From: Gammaproteobacteria bacterium
GTDB taxonomy: Bacteria; Pseudomonadota; Gammaproteobacteria; Natronospirales; REEB76
Assembly: GCA_035279405.1 (NCBI GenBank)
Contig: DATEHU010000017.1
Location: 62,001-126,000 of the forward strand
Length of the DNA stretch: 64,000 nucleotides
Direction of reading: 5' to 3'
The position numbers and the translations under genes are program-made. Below the pieces are notes generated by a model. The model was not told the origin of the DNA, did no database searches, and saw only the letters and a program-made list of their open reading frames with translations. The number at the start of each line of letters is the position of its first letter. The stretch's first letter is position 1. Shown piece by piece: positions 42,559-50,831 of the stretch.

Positions 42559-43776
42559 ATGCGAAACGCGCAGGAATATCTCGATGCGCTTGCGCGCCTG
42601 CCGCGCCCTTACCGTCTTATGCCGCCGGCGCGGGACGGTGCCGGTCAGCACGAAGCCGACACGGTAGAGGCCAACACCCGCGAATTCGCCTCCGCCAATC
42701 TGCACCATCTGCTGCCGGATATCCCGATGGCGGCACATCCACAAATCATTGATGAGATCCTGTTGCACCGGCTCATGGCGGAACTCGATGAGGACGGGTT
42801 ATTTCTATTGGGTAATACTCATATTGAAGACCCGCATTCGGTGCTAGCTGCAGCCAAGAACACGCCGGTCATATTCTGCACGTTCCACTTTGGGTCGTAT
42901 CGGCTGATTAATATGCTTCTGATGAGTCGAAGCTTTAACTATTTGCTCCCCGTGGAAGACCATATTTACACCGCTCAGAAAGCCATATTTATGGATCATA
43001 CCGAGGGATACAAGAAGCACTTCCATAGTACGCCCCAATTTGTGGTGGTAAATGCCGAGGAGCCTACGGCTGCGCTGACGATGGCGCGTAAGGCCAGAGC
43101 AGGCTGGTCATTGCTGGCTTACATAGACGGCAATACCGGCGTGCAGGGCGCGGCCAGGAAAGACGCCAAGATGCTCAAGGTTCCGCTACTCGGCCGACCG
43201 ATGTATGCGCGCAGGGGGATTGCCTTTCTGTCGCATTTCCTCAAACTGCCGATCGTGCCGGTCTTCTGCGAATTCACGGGCCCGGTGGAGAGACGTCTGA
43301 TTTTTCATGATCCGATCCAGCCGGGCGGAGCTGATACCGAGCGGGATGCGTATTGCCAATCCGCAACCGAACGGCTGTACGCGTTGCTCGGCACGTATCT
43401 CAAAAAGTCTCCTTCGCAATGGCTGGGCTGGCTGGACATGCAAATGTATCTTGATTTGGATGCTACTACTTCGCTCGAAACCATGGAAAACATGGGCACG
43501 GCCATGGATTCCGAAGGCGATGAAGTCGTGGCGCAGCGGCTGGTGTTCAATCATGAGCGCTTCGGATTTATCGTGCGCGAAGGCGAGCGCGTGCTGCTCG
43601 ATAAGTTTAACTACGAATTTCTGTCGGTGCCCGAAAGTGTATTCGCGGTGCTGGACGCGTGCCGTGAACCGGTGGCGGTAACCCGCCACATGCCGGAAGA
43701 ACACAGGGAAACCATCGAACAATTGTTATCGCTCAACTTGCTGTCGCCGGTCACGGACACGGTGCGCGGCACTTAG
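42559..43776 (+). CDS. LpxL-like acyltransferase fused to a PqqD/RRE-like C-terminal domain
   Basis: A 405-residue protein. Residues ~95-300 resemble the LpxL/HtrB lysophospholipid acyltransferase fold: CTFHFGSYRLINMLL, LLAYIDGNTG, VPLLGRPMYARRGIAFLSHFLKLPIVPVFCEF, and SPSQWLGW. The motif H-x4-(D/E) is H110-FGSY-R115, so the acidic residue is missing. Residues ~328-400 form three predicted strands (FGFIV, RVLLDK, YEFLSV) followed by helices (PESVFAVLDAC and EEHRETIEQLLSLNLLSPV), the pattern of PqqD-like peptide-binding domains. Codon use in the first third is AT-richer than neighbours, suggesting transfer. The ATG has AAGGA nine bases upstream. The TAG stop lies in the end of the dispersed repeat (copy 2). 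The assignment of the C-terminal domain is inference. Confidence 0.72.
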   Translation: MRNAQEYLDALARLPRPYRLMPPARDGAGQHEADTVEANTREFASANLHHLLPDIPMAAHPQIIDEILLHRLMAELDEDGLFLLGNTHIEDPHSVLAAAKNTPVIFCTFHFGSYRLINMLLMSRSFNYLLPVEDHIYTAQKAIFMDHTEGYKKHFHSTPQFVVVNAEEPTAALTMARKARAGWSLLAYIDGNTGVQGAARKDAKMLKVPLLGRPMYARRGIAFLSHFLKLPIVPVFCEFTGPVERRLIFHDPIQPGGADTERDAYCQSATERLYALLGTYLKKSPSQWLGWLDMQMYLDLDATTSLETMENMGTAMDSEGDEVVAQRLVFNHERFGFIVREGERVLLDKFNYEFLSVPESVFAVLDACREPVAVTRHMPEEHRETIEQLLSLNLLSPVTDTVRGT

Positions 43777-44143
43777 AGCGTCTAACGAAATGTGTGAAGA
43801 TGAAAATTCAATACGTCTGAAATCTCCCCTCTTTCGAACTTCGCTTGTTGGCTGCGCAGTCCTGCTTCGCCAAAAGTCCAGCCCATACATCCTGTATGGG
43901 CGTTCGCGGCGTTGCCGCTCACCCTGCTTCGTCCGAAAGTCCAGGGCAGCCCCGATCCTTTCGCCATCCTGCTCCGTGTTCGGGCCCGGGGCGCCCATCA
44001 ATGGCCGCCCGCGCATCGCTTCGCGATGTGCCCCTGGCTGCCCGCTCGGGGCTTCGCCCCTCGCCCCCCTTTGCAAAAGGGGGGCGCGCTTTGCACGCGG
44101 GGGGATTTGTCAGGAATGGTCATTTTGTTAGGTGCCCTTAGGA
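43770..44143. mobile_element. Dispersed MITE-like repeat, copy 2
   Basis: About 374 bases with terminal inverted repeats of 23 bases: 43770-43792 and 44121-44143, both containing the core CTAAC(A/G)AAATG (inverted at the right end). The inside matches copy 3 (49990-50289) in reverse orientation, including the CCCCCCTTTGCAAA palindrome region; an internal partial duplication of about 70 bases makes it longer. It has no coding capacity. The TAG of the acyltransferase gene (43774-43776) and the TAA of the GGDEF-EAL gene (44138-44140) both lie in its two terminal repeats. Confidence 0.82.
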
Positions 44144-46267
44144 GATGCGAAGCTCCGGAATCGGCTGAGACGGTCCGTTTGCCGGCATTTTGCTCAGCCA
44201 GTCCATGAATGTGCGTGCGTTCATCGGCTTGCTGATGAGATAACCCTGGAATCCCGGGCAGCCTAACAGGACCAGTGCGCTGCGCTGCGCTTCGGTTTCC
44301 ACGCCTTCCGCGATCACGTACAGCCCCATATTCTCGGCCATGGTGATGATGGTGCGGATGAACTGGTCGGGCAAGTCCAGTCGCATTTCGCTCACGAACA
44401 TGCGGTCAATCTTGAGCTCATGCAGCGGCAGCTTTTTGAGCGAGGCCAGCGCCGCATAGCCCGAGCCGAAATCGTCAATCGAGAAGCGTACGCCCAGGGC
44501 ACTCAGTTCGAGGATGGTCCGCGTGACTTCGGCGATATCCTGCAGTACCGCGCTCTCGGTGATTTCAAGCGTCAAACACGCCGGGTCAATGCCGCTCCGC
44601 GCCAGGCTGCGTTTTACCTTGCGCGCGAAGCCCGGTGTTGCGAGCTGCCAGGGACTGACATTGATTGCTAAGCGCGGCGGCGTGGCCAGGGTACCCCCGT
44701 TCCATTCCCGCAGATAGCGGCAGGCGCTTGTCAGCACGAACTCGCCGATGTCGTGAATCAATCCGGTCTCCTCGGCCACGGGAATGAATTGCTGCGGCTC
44801 GATCAAGCCGTAGCGCGGGTGGTTCCAGCGCAACAGGGCCTCGGCGCCAATCAGTTGGCCCTGGAAATCCATCTGCGGCTGGAAGTAAAGCTCAAGCTCG
44901 CCGCGATCCAGAACCGTGCGCAGTCCTTCCTCGATCACGAGGCGCAGGCGCGCATCCTGCTGCATCTGCGTGGCAAACAGCGCCGCGCGGTTGCGCCCCG
45001 TGGCCTTGGCGCGGTACAGGGCCATGTCGGCCTGACGGAACAGGGCGCCGACATCCGCCTGCTCGTCGCTGCTTTGGGCTTCCGGGAATACCGATACTCC
45101 TACGCTGCCACCCACCGAGAACTGCTGACCGTTGACGGCAAAAGGCTCGCCGAGCTTGTCACGCAAGGTATCCGCGGCCCGCATGGCTGCGGCCTCGGCC
45201 TGAGTGCGGTCCCGCCCGAGATTTCCGATCACCACCGCGAATTCGTCGCCGCCCAGGCGGCTGACGCAGCGTGTTTCCGGCAAGGCGTTGCGCAGGCGTT
45301 CGGCAATCAGGCGCAACAGCTTGTCGCCGACCTGGTGGCCGAGCGAATCGTTGATGGTTTTGAAATGATCGAGGTCCAGGAACACGATGGCGCCGAGATC
45401 GCCGCTGGTCTGATATTGCTGCAGGGTGGTATCGAGTATGGTGCGCAATTGCCGCCTATTCGGCAGGTCGGTCAGGGGATCGTGCGTCGCAAGATAATTC
45501 AGCCGCGCCTCGTAGCGTTTGCGCTTCGCGGTCTCCGCCTGCAGGGCGCCCACGGTTTTGTAGAATGCTTCTTCCCGGCGCCGCGTTTCAAGAATCAACG
45601 ACACGCCCATGATTACCACCAAACCCAGGAACGCGAATTGCCCGAGTTGGATGTATGGCTCATGCTTTGTACTCATAAGCTGGTCGCTTACCACTGCGGC
45701 AGCCTGGAGCAAAAAATAGGTGGTGAGCGGAAGCGCTTTGTAGTTCAGGCCCGCGTACCACATGGCCGCGCAGCGCCATAACGCCCACACGAATACTGCA
45801 TCATGCGTAGAACTGAAATACACAAAAAGCGGTCCGGCGGCATTATTCGCCCAGGAAAGCTTCTCACCAAAGAATACGAACGATGGCTCCATCACCCAAT
45901 CAGTGATAAACCAGTCACCTCCCGACCACAGGTAGGCGATAAGAAAACCAGCATAAATAACGCCGCAGGTTGCTACCCAAGATGAAAGCTTTCGCACTCT
46001 GGTGTATGTGCCGATGAACCAGACCGCCACGGGGAAAATAATGCAAATGAGGATGTTACGCAGGTCATATACCATCTTCATCAATGTCAAGGAATCGAGG
46101 GAGTAGTATTCTGCGGTCAGCGCCAAATCGGCGGCGATCAATATGGCGAGTACGCCAAACGACAGAAATGCAGTGTGCTGGGCGCGGATGTTTCCCGAGA
46201 TGCACCATACGCCGGCGGCCAGCGTGAAACCGGCGATGATCCACACGATCGGCAAAAACAATGGCAT
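44138..46267 (-). CDS. Membrane GGDEF-EAL protein, cyclic di-GMP turnover
   Basis: A 709-residue protein with seven predicted membrane helices in the first ~225 residues (starting MPLFLPIVWIIAGFTLAAGVWCI), a coiled segment, an intact GGDEF (SRLGGDEFAVVIGN) and an EAL domain (GAEALLRWNHP, then SIDDFGSGYAAL). Both catalytic motifs look complete, so it could make or break cyclic di-GMP. No RxxD inhibition site is evident. The protein is a paralogue of the neighbour at 46307-48448 along its full length. The stop is provided in the terminal repeat of the dispersed element. Confidence 0.9.
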   Translation of the reverse strand: MPLFLPIVWIIAGFTLAAGVWCISGNIRAQHTAFLSFGVLAILIAADLALTAEYYSLDSLTLMKMVYDLRNILICIIFPVAVWFIGTYTRVRKLSSWVATCGVIYAGFLIAYLWSGGDWFITDWVMEPSFVFFGEKLSWANNAAGPLFVYFSSTHDAVFVWALWRCAAMWYAGLNYKALPLTTYFLLQAAAVVSDQLMSTKHEPYIQLGQFAFLGLVVIMGVSLILETRRREEAFYKTVGALQAETAKRKRYEARLNYLATHDPLTDLPNRRQLRTILDTTLQQYQTSGDLGAIVFLDLDHFKTINDSLGHQVGDKLLRLIAERLRNALPETRCVSRLGGDEFAVVIGNLGRDRTQAEAAAMRAADTLRDKLGEPFAVNGQQFSVGGSVGVSVFPEAQSSDEQADVGALFRQADMALYRAKATGRNRAALFATQMQQDARLRLVIEEGLRTVLDRGELELYFQPQMDFQGQLIGAEALLRWNHPRYGLIEPQQFIPVAEETGLIHDIGEFVLTSACRYLREWNGGTLATPPRLAINVSPWQLATPGFARKVKRSLARSGIDPACLTLEITESAVLQDIAEVTRTILELSALGVRFSIDDFGSGYAALASLKKLPLHELKIDRMFVSEMRLDLPDQFIRTIITMAENMGLYVIAEGVETEAQRSALVLLGCPGFQGYLISKPMNARTFMDWLSKMPANGPSQPIPELRIS

Positions 46268-46306
46268 AGGGCTGCGCCCGCCTGTGGTTGCGGCTAGCCG
46301 CGGTTG

Positions 46307-48448
46307 TCAGCGGCCCCGGGTTTCGATCTTTACGTTTTGTTGCTGAACGTTCAACGTCGCGGGCGGCCGTGGCCGAGTGCCCAGCAGCCAATGCTCGAAT
46401 TCACGCACCGACAACGGCGCACTGATCAGATAACCCTGAAAGCCCAGGCAACCCATGGACATCAGCGCGGTGCGCTGCGCCTCGCTTTCCACGCCTTCGG
46501 CGATTACCAGCAGATTCATGGTCCGCGCCATGGCGATGATGGTCTCGATGAAATTGTCCTTGTGATCCAGATTCATCTCGTTGATGAACAGGCGGTCAAT
46601 CTTGAGTTCCCGCAGCGGCAGTTTCTTGATCGAGGCGAGTGCCGAATACCCGGAGCCGAAATCGTCTATCGAAAACCGCGCACCCAACGCGCTCAATTCC
46701 CGAATCGCATGCACCACTTCGTCCATGTCCTGCAGCAGGGCATGCTCGGTGATTTCCAGGGTCAGCCGCGTCGGCTCGATCCCGGCTGACTGTGCCGCGG
46801 ATTGCACTTTGGCGGCGAAGCCGCGCGTCGCCAGTTGCCAGGGGCTGATATTCAGCGACAGGCGCTCCGGTGCCGGCATGCGATCTTCATCCCAGGTGCG
46901 AATCTGCGTGCACACGTTGTGCAGGACAAAATCGCCGATGGCGTGAATCAGGCCGGTCTCTTCCGCCACCGGCACGAAATGCCGCGGCTCGATAAAACCC
47001 AGGTCCGGGTGAAACCAGCGCAGCAAGGCTTCGGCGCCGATCAATTTGCCCGTGACATCCACCTGCGGCTGGTAATACAGTTTGAGCTCACGGCGTTCGA
47101 GTGCGACGCGCAGCCCCTTTTCCACCACCATGCGCCGGCTGGCCTCGGCCTGCATCTGGCTGGCAAACACCGCGGAAGTGTTGCGGCCCGCGGCCTTGGC
47201 GCTGTAGAGTGCCATGTCCGCCTGCCGCAGGATGCCGCTTTCGTCGGCGTTGCTGTCCGGAAACACGCTGACACCGGTGCTGGCGCCGATGGTGAGTTCG
47301 CGTTGACCGATTTTGAACGGTTGCGCCAGGCTTGCGGTCAAGGTGTGTGCCGCGTGCAGAGCACGTGTGCGCGCCAAATCCCGGGTCTTTTCCAGGTTGC
47401 CCAGCACCACGGCGAACTCATCGCCTCCCAACCGGCAGACAAAGCGGCTCTCCGGCAGGGTACCGCGCAGGCGCGTGGCGACGAGTTTCAGCAGCTCATC
47501 ACCGGTGTGATGACCAAGGGAATCGTTGATGGTTTTGAAATGGTCCAGGTCCAGGAACACGATGGCGCCGAATTTCCCGGAGAGGCGATGCTGGGTCAAC
47601 GCTCCGCGCAGGACCTTGTGCAGCAGCCGGCGGTTCGGCAAGTCCGTGAGGAAATCATGGAAGGCCATGTGCTGCAGGTGCTCTTCGACGCGCTGACGCT
47701 GCAGGGTTTCGGTCTGCAGCGCGTCCACGTTCCGATCCAGCGCGCGGGCGCGTGCCTGCATCTCGCGCGGCAATGCAAAACTCATGATCAGGACCAGCGC
47801 CAACAGGGCAAAATCCGAATACGCCGGGCCGTGCAGATTCAGCGGGGCGATGATCTGGTCATGCAGTATGGCGGCCGACTGGATGATGAGGTACAGCGTG
47901 AGGGGCCAGGCGTTAGCCACCTGATCCCGGCGCCACAAAAGCACGCAGCGCCACAGCACCCAGATGAAAAATGCGGAAACGGCCGCGTGATAAAGATAAG
48001 CAAAAGGCCCTGGGTTTCCCGAAAACCCGGTCAGCATTTCATGCCAGGGCAATGCCAGCGGTTCCCCGGCGGTGATGGCGGAATACCACAGGCCGCGGAA
48101 CGGCAGGAGGTCCGCTATAAAAAGTGTGCCGAATAACAACCACGCACCGATCAACCAGTATCTGCGATGGCGCAGTTGTGTGAACTCGGCCAGGAACCAG
48201 ATCGCGGTGGGATAGGCCAGACACAGAACGGCAATCTTGATGTGTGCCAGCACCATAGCCGCTTCAATGGATTGCATTGCATAGAACGCAGCTGTCACCA
48301 CCATGCACAAGGCAATTAACACGCACAACAATCCGAACGCCAGAAAGCCGGGTTCACGGCGGCGCCACACACCCGAGATGATGAAATAAGTTCCCGCGAA
48401 CAGCGTGAAACCGGACGCCATCCAGATTGCTGGTATAAACAGGTGCAT
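46307..48448 (-). CDS. Paralogous membrane GGDEF-EAL protein
   Basis: A 713-residue protein with the same layout as the gene downstream: N-terminal membrane sensor of seven helices (MHLFIPAIWMASGFTLFAG), GGDEF (CRLGGDEFAVVLGN), and EAL (GAEALLRWFHP, SIDDFGSGYSALASIKKLPL). Both active sites appear complete. The start at 48448 aligns with the paralogue's start; an ATG at 48496 would add 16 unmatched residues. Its stop is 40 bases before the paralogue's start; the pair probably arose by tandem duplication and could sense different ligands with the same membrane domain type. Confidence 0.9.
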   Translation of the reverse strand: MHLFIPAIWMASGFTLFAGTYFIISGVWRRREPGFLAFGLLCVLIALCMVVTAAFYAMQSIEAAMVLAHIKIAVLCLAYPTAIWFLAEFTQLRHRRYWLIGAWLLFGTLFIADLLPFRGLWYSAITAGEPLALPWHEMLTGFSGNPGPFAYLYHAAVSAFFIWVLWRCVLLWRRDQVANAWPLTLYLIIQSAAILHDQIIAPLNLHGPAYSDFALLALVLIMSFALPREMQARARALDRNVDALQTETLQRQRVEEHLQHMAFHDFLTDLPNRRLLHKVLRGALTQHRLSGKFGAIVFLDLDHFKTINDSLGHHTGDELLKLVATRLRGTLPESRFVCRLGGDEFAVVLGNLEKTRDLARTRALHAAHTLTASLAQPFKIGQRELTIGASTGVSVFPDSNADESGILRQADMALYSAKAAGRNTSAVFASQMQAEASRRMVVEKGLRVALERRELKLYYQPQVDVTGKLIGAEALLRWFHPDLGFIEPRHFVPVAEETGLIHAIGDFVLHNVCTQIRTWDEDRMPAPERLSLNISPWQLATRGFAAKVQSAAQSAGIEPTRLTLEITEHALLQDMDEVVHAIRELSALGARFSIDDFGSGYSALASIKKLPLRELKIDRLFINEMNLDHKDNFIETIIAMARTMNLLVIAEGVESEAQRTALMSMGCLGFQGYLISAPLSVREFEHWLLGTRPRPPATLNVQQQNVKIETRGR

Positions 48449-48711
48449 ATTCCGCCTGTAACTACCTATGGAATATGAAGTTGTAAGCCTTGGCATGCTA
48501 CGCTAACAGCCGTATCCCTGCCAGCCTCTGCGCGCGGCCGTTGACAGGTCCCGCGGGCACAACGCAATGGATTGAAGGCATCGGCGTTTCGGCTAGACTC
48601 GCGCTTCAAGCCCGGTGCGGGCCTGCCCGGTGACGTTGGCCGTTTCGGCCGATTTGCCACGGGTCGCGGATATCAAAATGTTGTCTGACTCAGGAAATAT
48701 CTGAGCAGGTT

Positions 48712-49722
48712 ATGGCCATCGTGATGGAGAAAACGCTTTTGACCGAGCGCATTTCTTCCCGCAAGACCAAAGCCAAACGCCTGCCGGTGCGCCGGGCGGA
48801 ACGTGGTCTGGATGCCGGGCAGATTGTGCTGCCAACGGATGCCGTCGAGTTGGCGCCGCTCACTGCGCAAGTACAACACCTGGGCGGTACCGCCATCGGC
48901 GGATACCGCGAACCGTTTTCGGGACGTCCGGTGCTGCTCGCCACGCTGCCCATTGCCGCGGTCGCGCCCACACCATTCCAGCGCGATCTTTCACCCACGC
49001 ACACCAAGCGTCTGGCGCAGAAGATTGAAGAGAGCGGTTCGTTTCTCGATCCCATCATCGTGGTGCGCGGTGCGGACGGCAAACTGTGGACACCCAACGG
49101 TCGCCATCGCCTGGCTGCCGTCAAAGTGCTCGGGCTGAAACAGATCACTGCGCTGGTTTCGCCGGACGAGGCACTTGCGTTCCGCATTCTCGCGCTCAAC
49201 ACCGAGAAGGCCCACAATCTGAAGGACCGTGCACTGGAAGTGATCCGCATGGCACGCACGCTCGCCAAGAGCCGGCCGCGCGCCAGGGAAACGGAATTTG
49301 CGGCGGAGTTCGAGGCGCCGGAATTTCTCACTCTCGGAATTCTCTACGAGGATGACAGCCGTTTCGCGGGCGGCGCCTACAGTTCTTTCCTGAAGAAACT
49401 CGATCGTTTCGACGAGCACACGCTCACGGCGAGTCTTACCCGGCGGCAGGATTATGCCGCGCGCTTGCGCCAGATTGATGCGCAGGTCAAAAAGATCGTG
49501 GCGAAATTGCAGGCGCGCGGCTTCAAGTCGCCGTACCTACGCAACTACGTGGTAGCACGTATCAATCCGGTGCGCTGGGTGCGATTGAAGAAGAATGACA
49601 GGAAGCCGCCCATGCCACTGGCCGCGGCGCTCACGCGCATGGCGGCGGGGGCGCGTGATTTCAACGTGGAGTCGGTAAAGCCATCCGATCTCGCCATCGT
49701 CGCGGCCTTGTCTTCAGAATAA
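48712..49722 (+). CDS. ParB/sulfiredoxin-fold DNA-binding-like protein
   Basis: A 336-residue protein with a ParB-like N-terminal nuclease/CTPase-type domain from about residue 75: FQRDLSPTHTKRLAQKIEESGSFLDPIIVVRGADGKLWTPNGRHRLAAVKVLG. The GRHRLAA box is the typical nucleotide-binding segment. The C-terminal half is helical and unlike plasmid or chromosomal ParB. No parS-like sites or ParA are nearby, so it is not the partition system of this replicon. It is bordered by intergenic repeats. Confidence 0.83.
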   Translation: MAIVMEKTLLTERISSRKTKAKRLPVRRAERGLDAGQIVLPTDAVELAPLTAQVQHLGGTAIGGYREPFSGRPVLLATLPIAAVAPTPFQRDLSPTHTKRLAQKIEESGSFLDPIIVVRGADGKLWTPNGRHRLAAVKVLGLKQITALVSPDEALAFRILALNTEKAHNLKDRALEVIRMARTLAKSRPRARETEFAAEFEAPEFLTLGILYEDDSRFAGGAYSSFLKKLDRFDEHTLTASLTRRQDYAARLRQIDAQVKKIVAKLQARGFKSPYLRNYVVARINPVRWVRLKKNDRKPPMPLAAALTRMAAGARDFNVESVKPSDLAIVAALSSE

Positions 49723-49737
49723 TAAATTGCGGGAGCG

Positions 49738-49976
49738 ACTACATGTAGTTCTGTGGGAGCGGCGATATTCGCCGCGATTCCTGTATCACGGAATCGCTGC
49801 TGGGGCAGGCTCCTACTGCAGCCGCCGCGAAGCAATCGCTGCGCCGATTCAGGGAGCCTCTGGTTCATACCCCGTTCGCCCTGAGCGTAGCGGAGCGAAG
49901 TCGAAGGGTGAACGGCAGCCCCCCGAATCTCAAGGCGCAATTCCGTCCGTACTTCGACAGGCTCAGCACGAACGGA
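49738..49976. repeat. Cluster of intergenic palindromic repeats
   Basis: Three REP-like signatures in a row: GGAGCGGCGATATTCGCCGC (stem GCGGCGA with its complement, near 49755-49775), a related AGGCTCCTACTGCAG region, and the pair TTCGCCCTGAGCGTAGCGG (from 49874) with CTTCGACAGGCTCAGCACG (from 49950), which are common intergenic palindromes of proteobacteria. They precede dispersed repeat copy 3. No gene is present in this stretch. Confidence 0.7.
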
Positions 49977-49989
49977 ATTGATCAGAGTT

Positions 49990-50289
49990 TCCTTGGGGCA
50001 CCTAACAAAATGACCATTCCTGACAAATCCCCCCGCGCGTAAAGCGCGCCCCCCTTTGCAAAGGGGGGGGCGAGGGGCGAAGCCCCGAGCGGACAGCCAG
50101 GGGCACATCGCGAAGCGATGCGCGGGCGGCCATGGATGGGCGCCCTGGGCCCGAACACGGAGCAGGATGGCGAAGGGATCGGGGCTGCCCTGGACTTTCG
50201 GACGAAGCAGGGTTGCGCAGTCCGAAAGAGGGGGGATTTAACGTGTGCCTGGTGATGACCACCGTACATTTTGTTAGACGCTCTTAGGA
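49990..50289. mobile_element. Dispersed MITE-like repeat, copy 3
   Basis: A 300-base element, the cleanest copy. Terminal inverted repeats are 49990-50012 and 50267-50289 and share 18 of 23 positions, with the inner core CTAACAAAATG identical. The interior contains the C-rich AATCCCCCCGCGCG, the CCCCCCTTTGCAAA palindrome, GAAGCCCCGAGCGG and CCCTGGACTTTCGG, and ends GAAAGAGGGGGGATT. It has no coding capacity. The stop codon of the CBS gene (TAA, 50284-50286) is inside the right terminal repeat. Confidence 0.83.
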
Positions 50290-50715
50290 ATTGATGTACT
50301 GGCGCAGGGATTCCGCTTCCGCGGTTTTTTCCTGCAGGATGGCTTTGACCAAATCGCCGATGGACACGATGCCCACCAGCCGGCCCCGGTCCACCACCGG
50401 CAGGTGGCGGAAGCGTTTCAGGGTCATGCGCTGCAACAGATCCTCGATACGCGCGTCCGGGTGCACGGTCTCGACCGGTGTGCTCATGATTTCCGCGAGC
50501 CGCATGCCGCCGAGCTGAGCGCCGTGGCGCGCGAAGCGCCGCAGGATGTCGCGCTCGGTGACGATGCCGGCTATGTCACCGCCGCGTCCGAGCACCACCA
50601 ATGCGCCCACGCCACGCTCGGTCATGAGTTGCGCAGCGGCCGCGGCGCGAGTGTCTTCCCCGGAAGTGACCACCTCGTGGACCGGCTTGTTCTGCAATAC
50701 TTGCGATACGAACAT
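50284..50715 (-). CDS. CBS-domain pair protein
   Basis: A 143-residue stand-alone protein of two CBS motifs. The first is HEVVTSGEDTRAAAAAQLMTERGVGALVVL with GIVTERDILRRFARHG; the second is MSTPVETVHPDARIEDLLQRM with RHLPVVDRGRLVGIVSIGDL. Such proteins bind adenine nucleotides and regulate partner enzymes; the partner is unknown. The stop lies in the end of repeat copy 3 (final residues INS). Confidence 0.92.
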   Translation of the reverse strand: MFVSQVLQNKPVHEVVTSGEDTRAAAAAQLMTERGVGALVVLGRGGDIAGIVTERDILRRFARHGAQLGGMRLAEIMSTPVETVHPDARIEDLLQRMTLKRFRHLPVVDRGRLVGIVSIGDLVKAILQEKTAEAESLRQYINS

Positions 50716-50831
50716 GATTTTGCCCTCCCTGACCCGGTAAAAAGTTTAGTCCAATTGGGGCTGCACGGCGCAGCGCCCAAACACCCCAGCCGCCACTGGC
50801 TGTCACGCGGGAGTCAGTGGGACCGGGATTC

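Noticed and set aside
48712-49722. Chromosome or plasmid partition locus
   Set aside because: Only a ParB-like N-terminal domain is present; no ParA, no parS-like repeated sites and no replication gene are close by.
49974-50295. GGAATTGAT on both sides of repeat copy 3 as a target-site duplication
   Set aside because: The left copy lies eight bases outside the terminal repeat and belongs to the end of a separate REP sequence; it is not adjacent as a target duplication must be.
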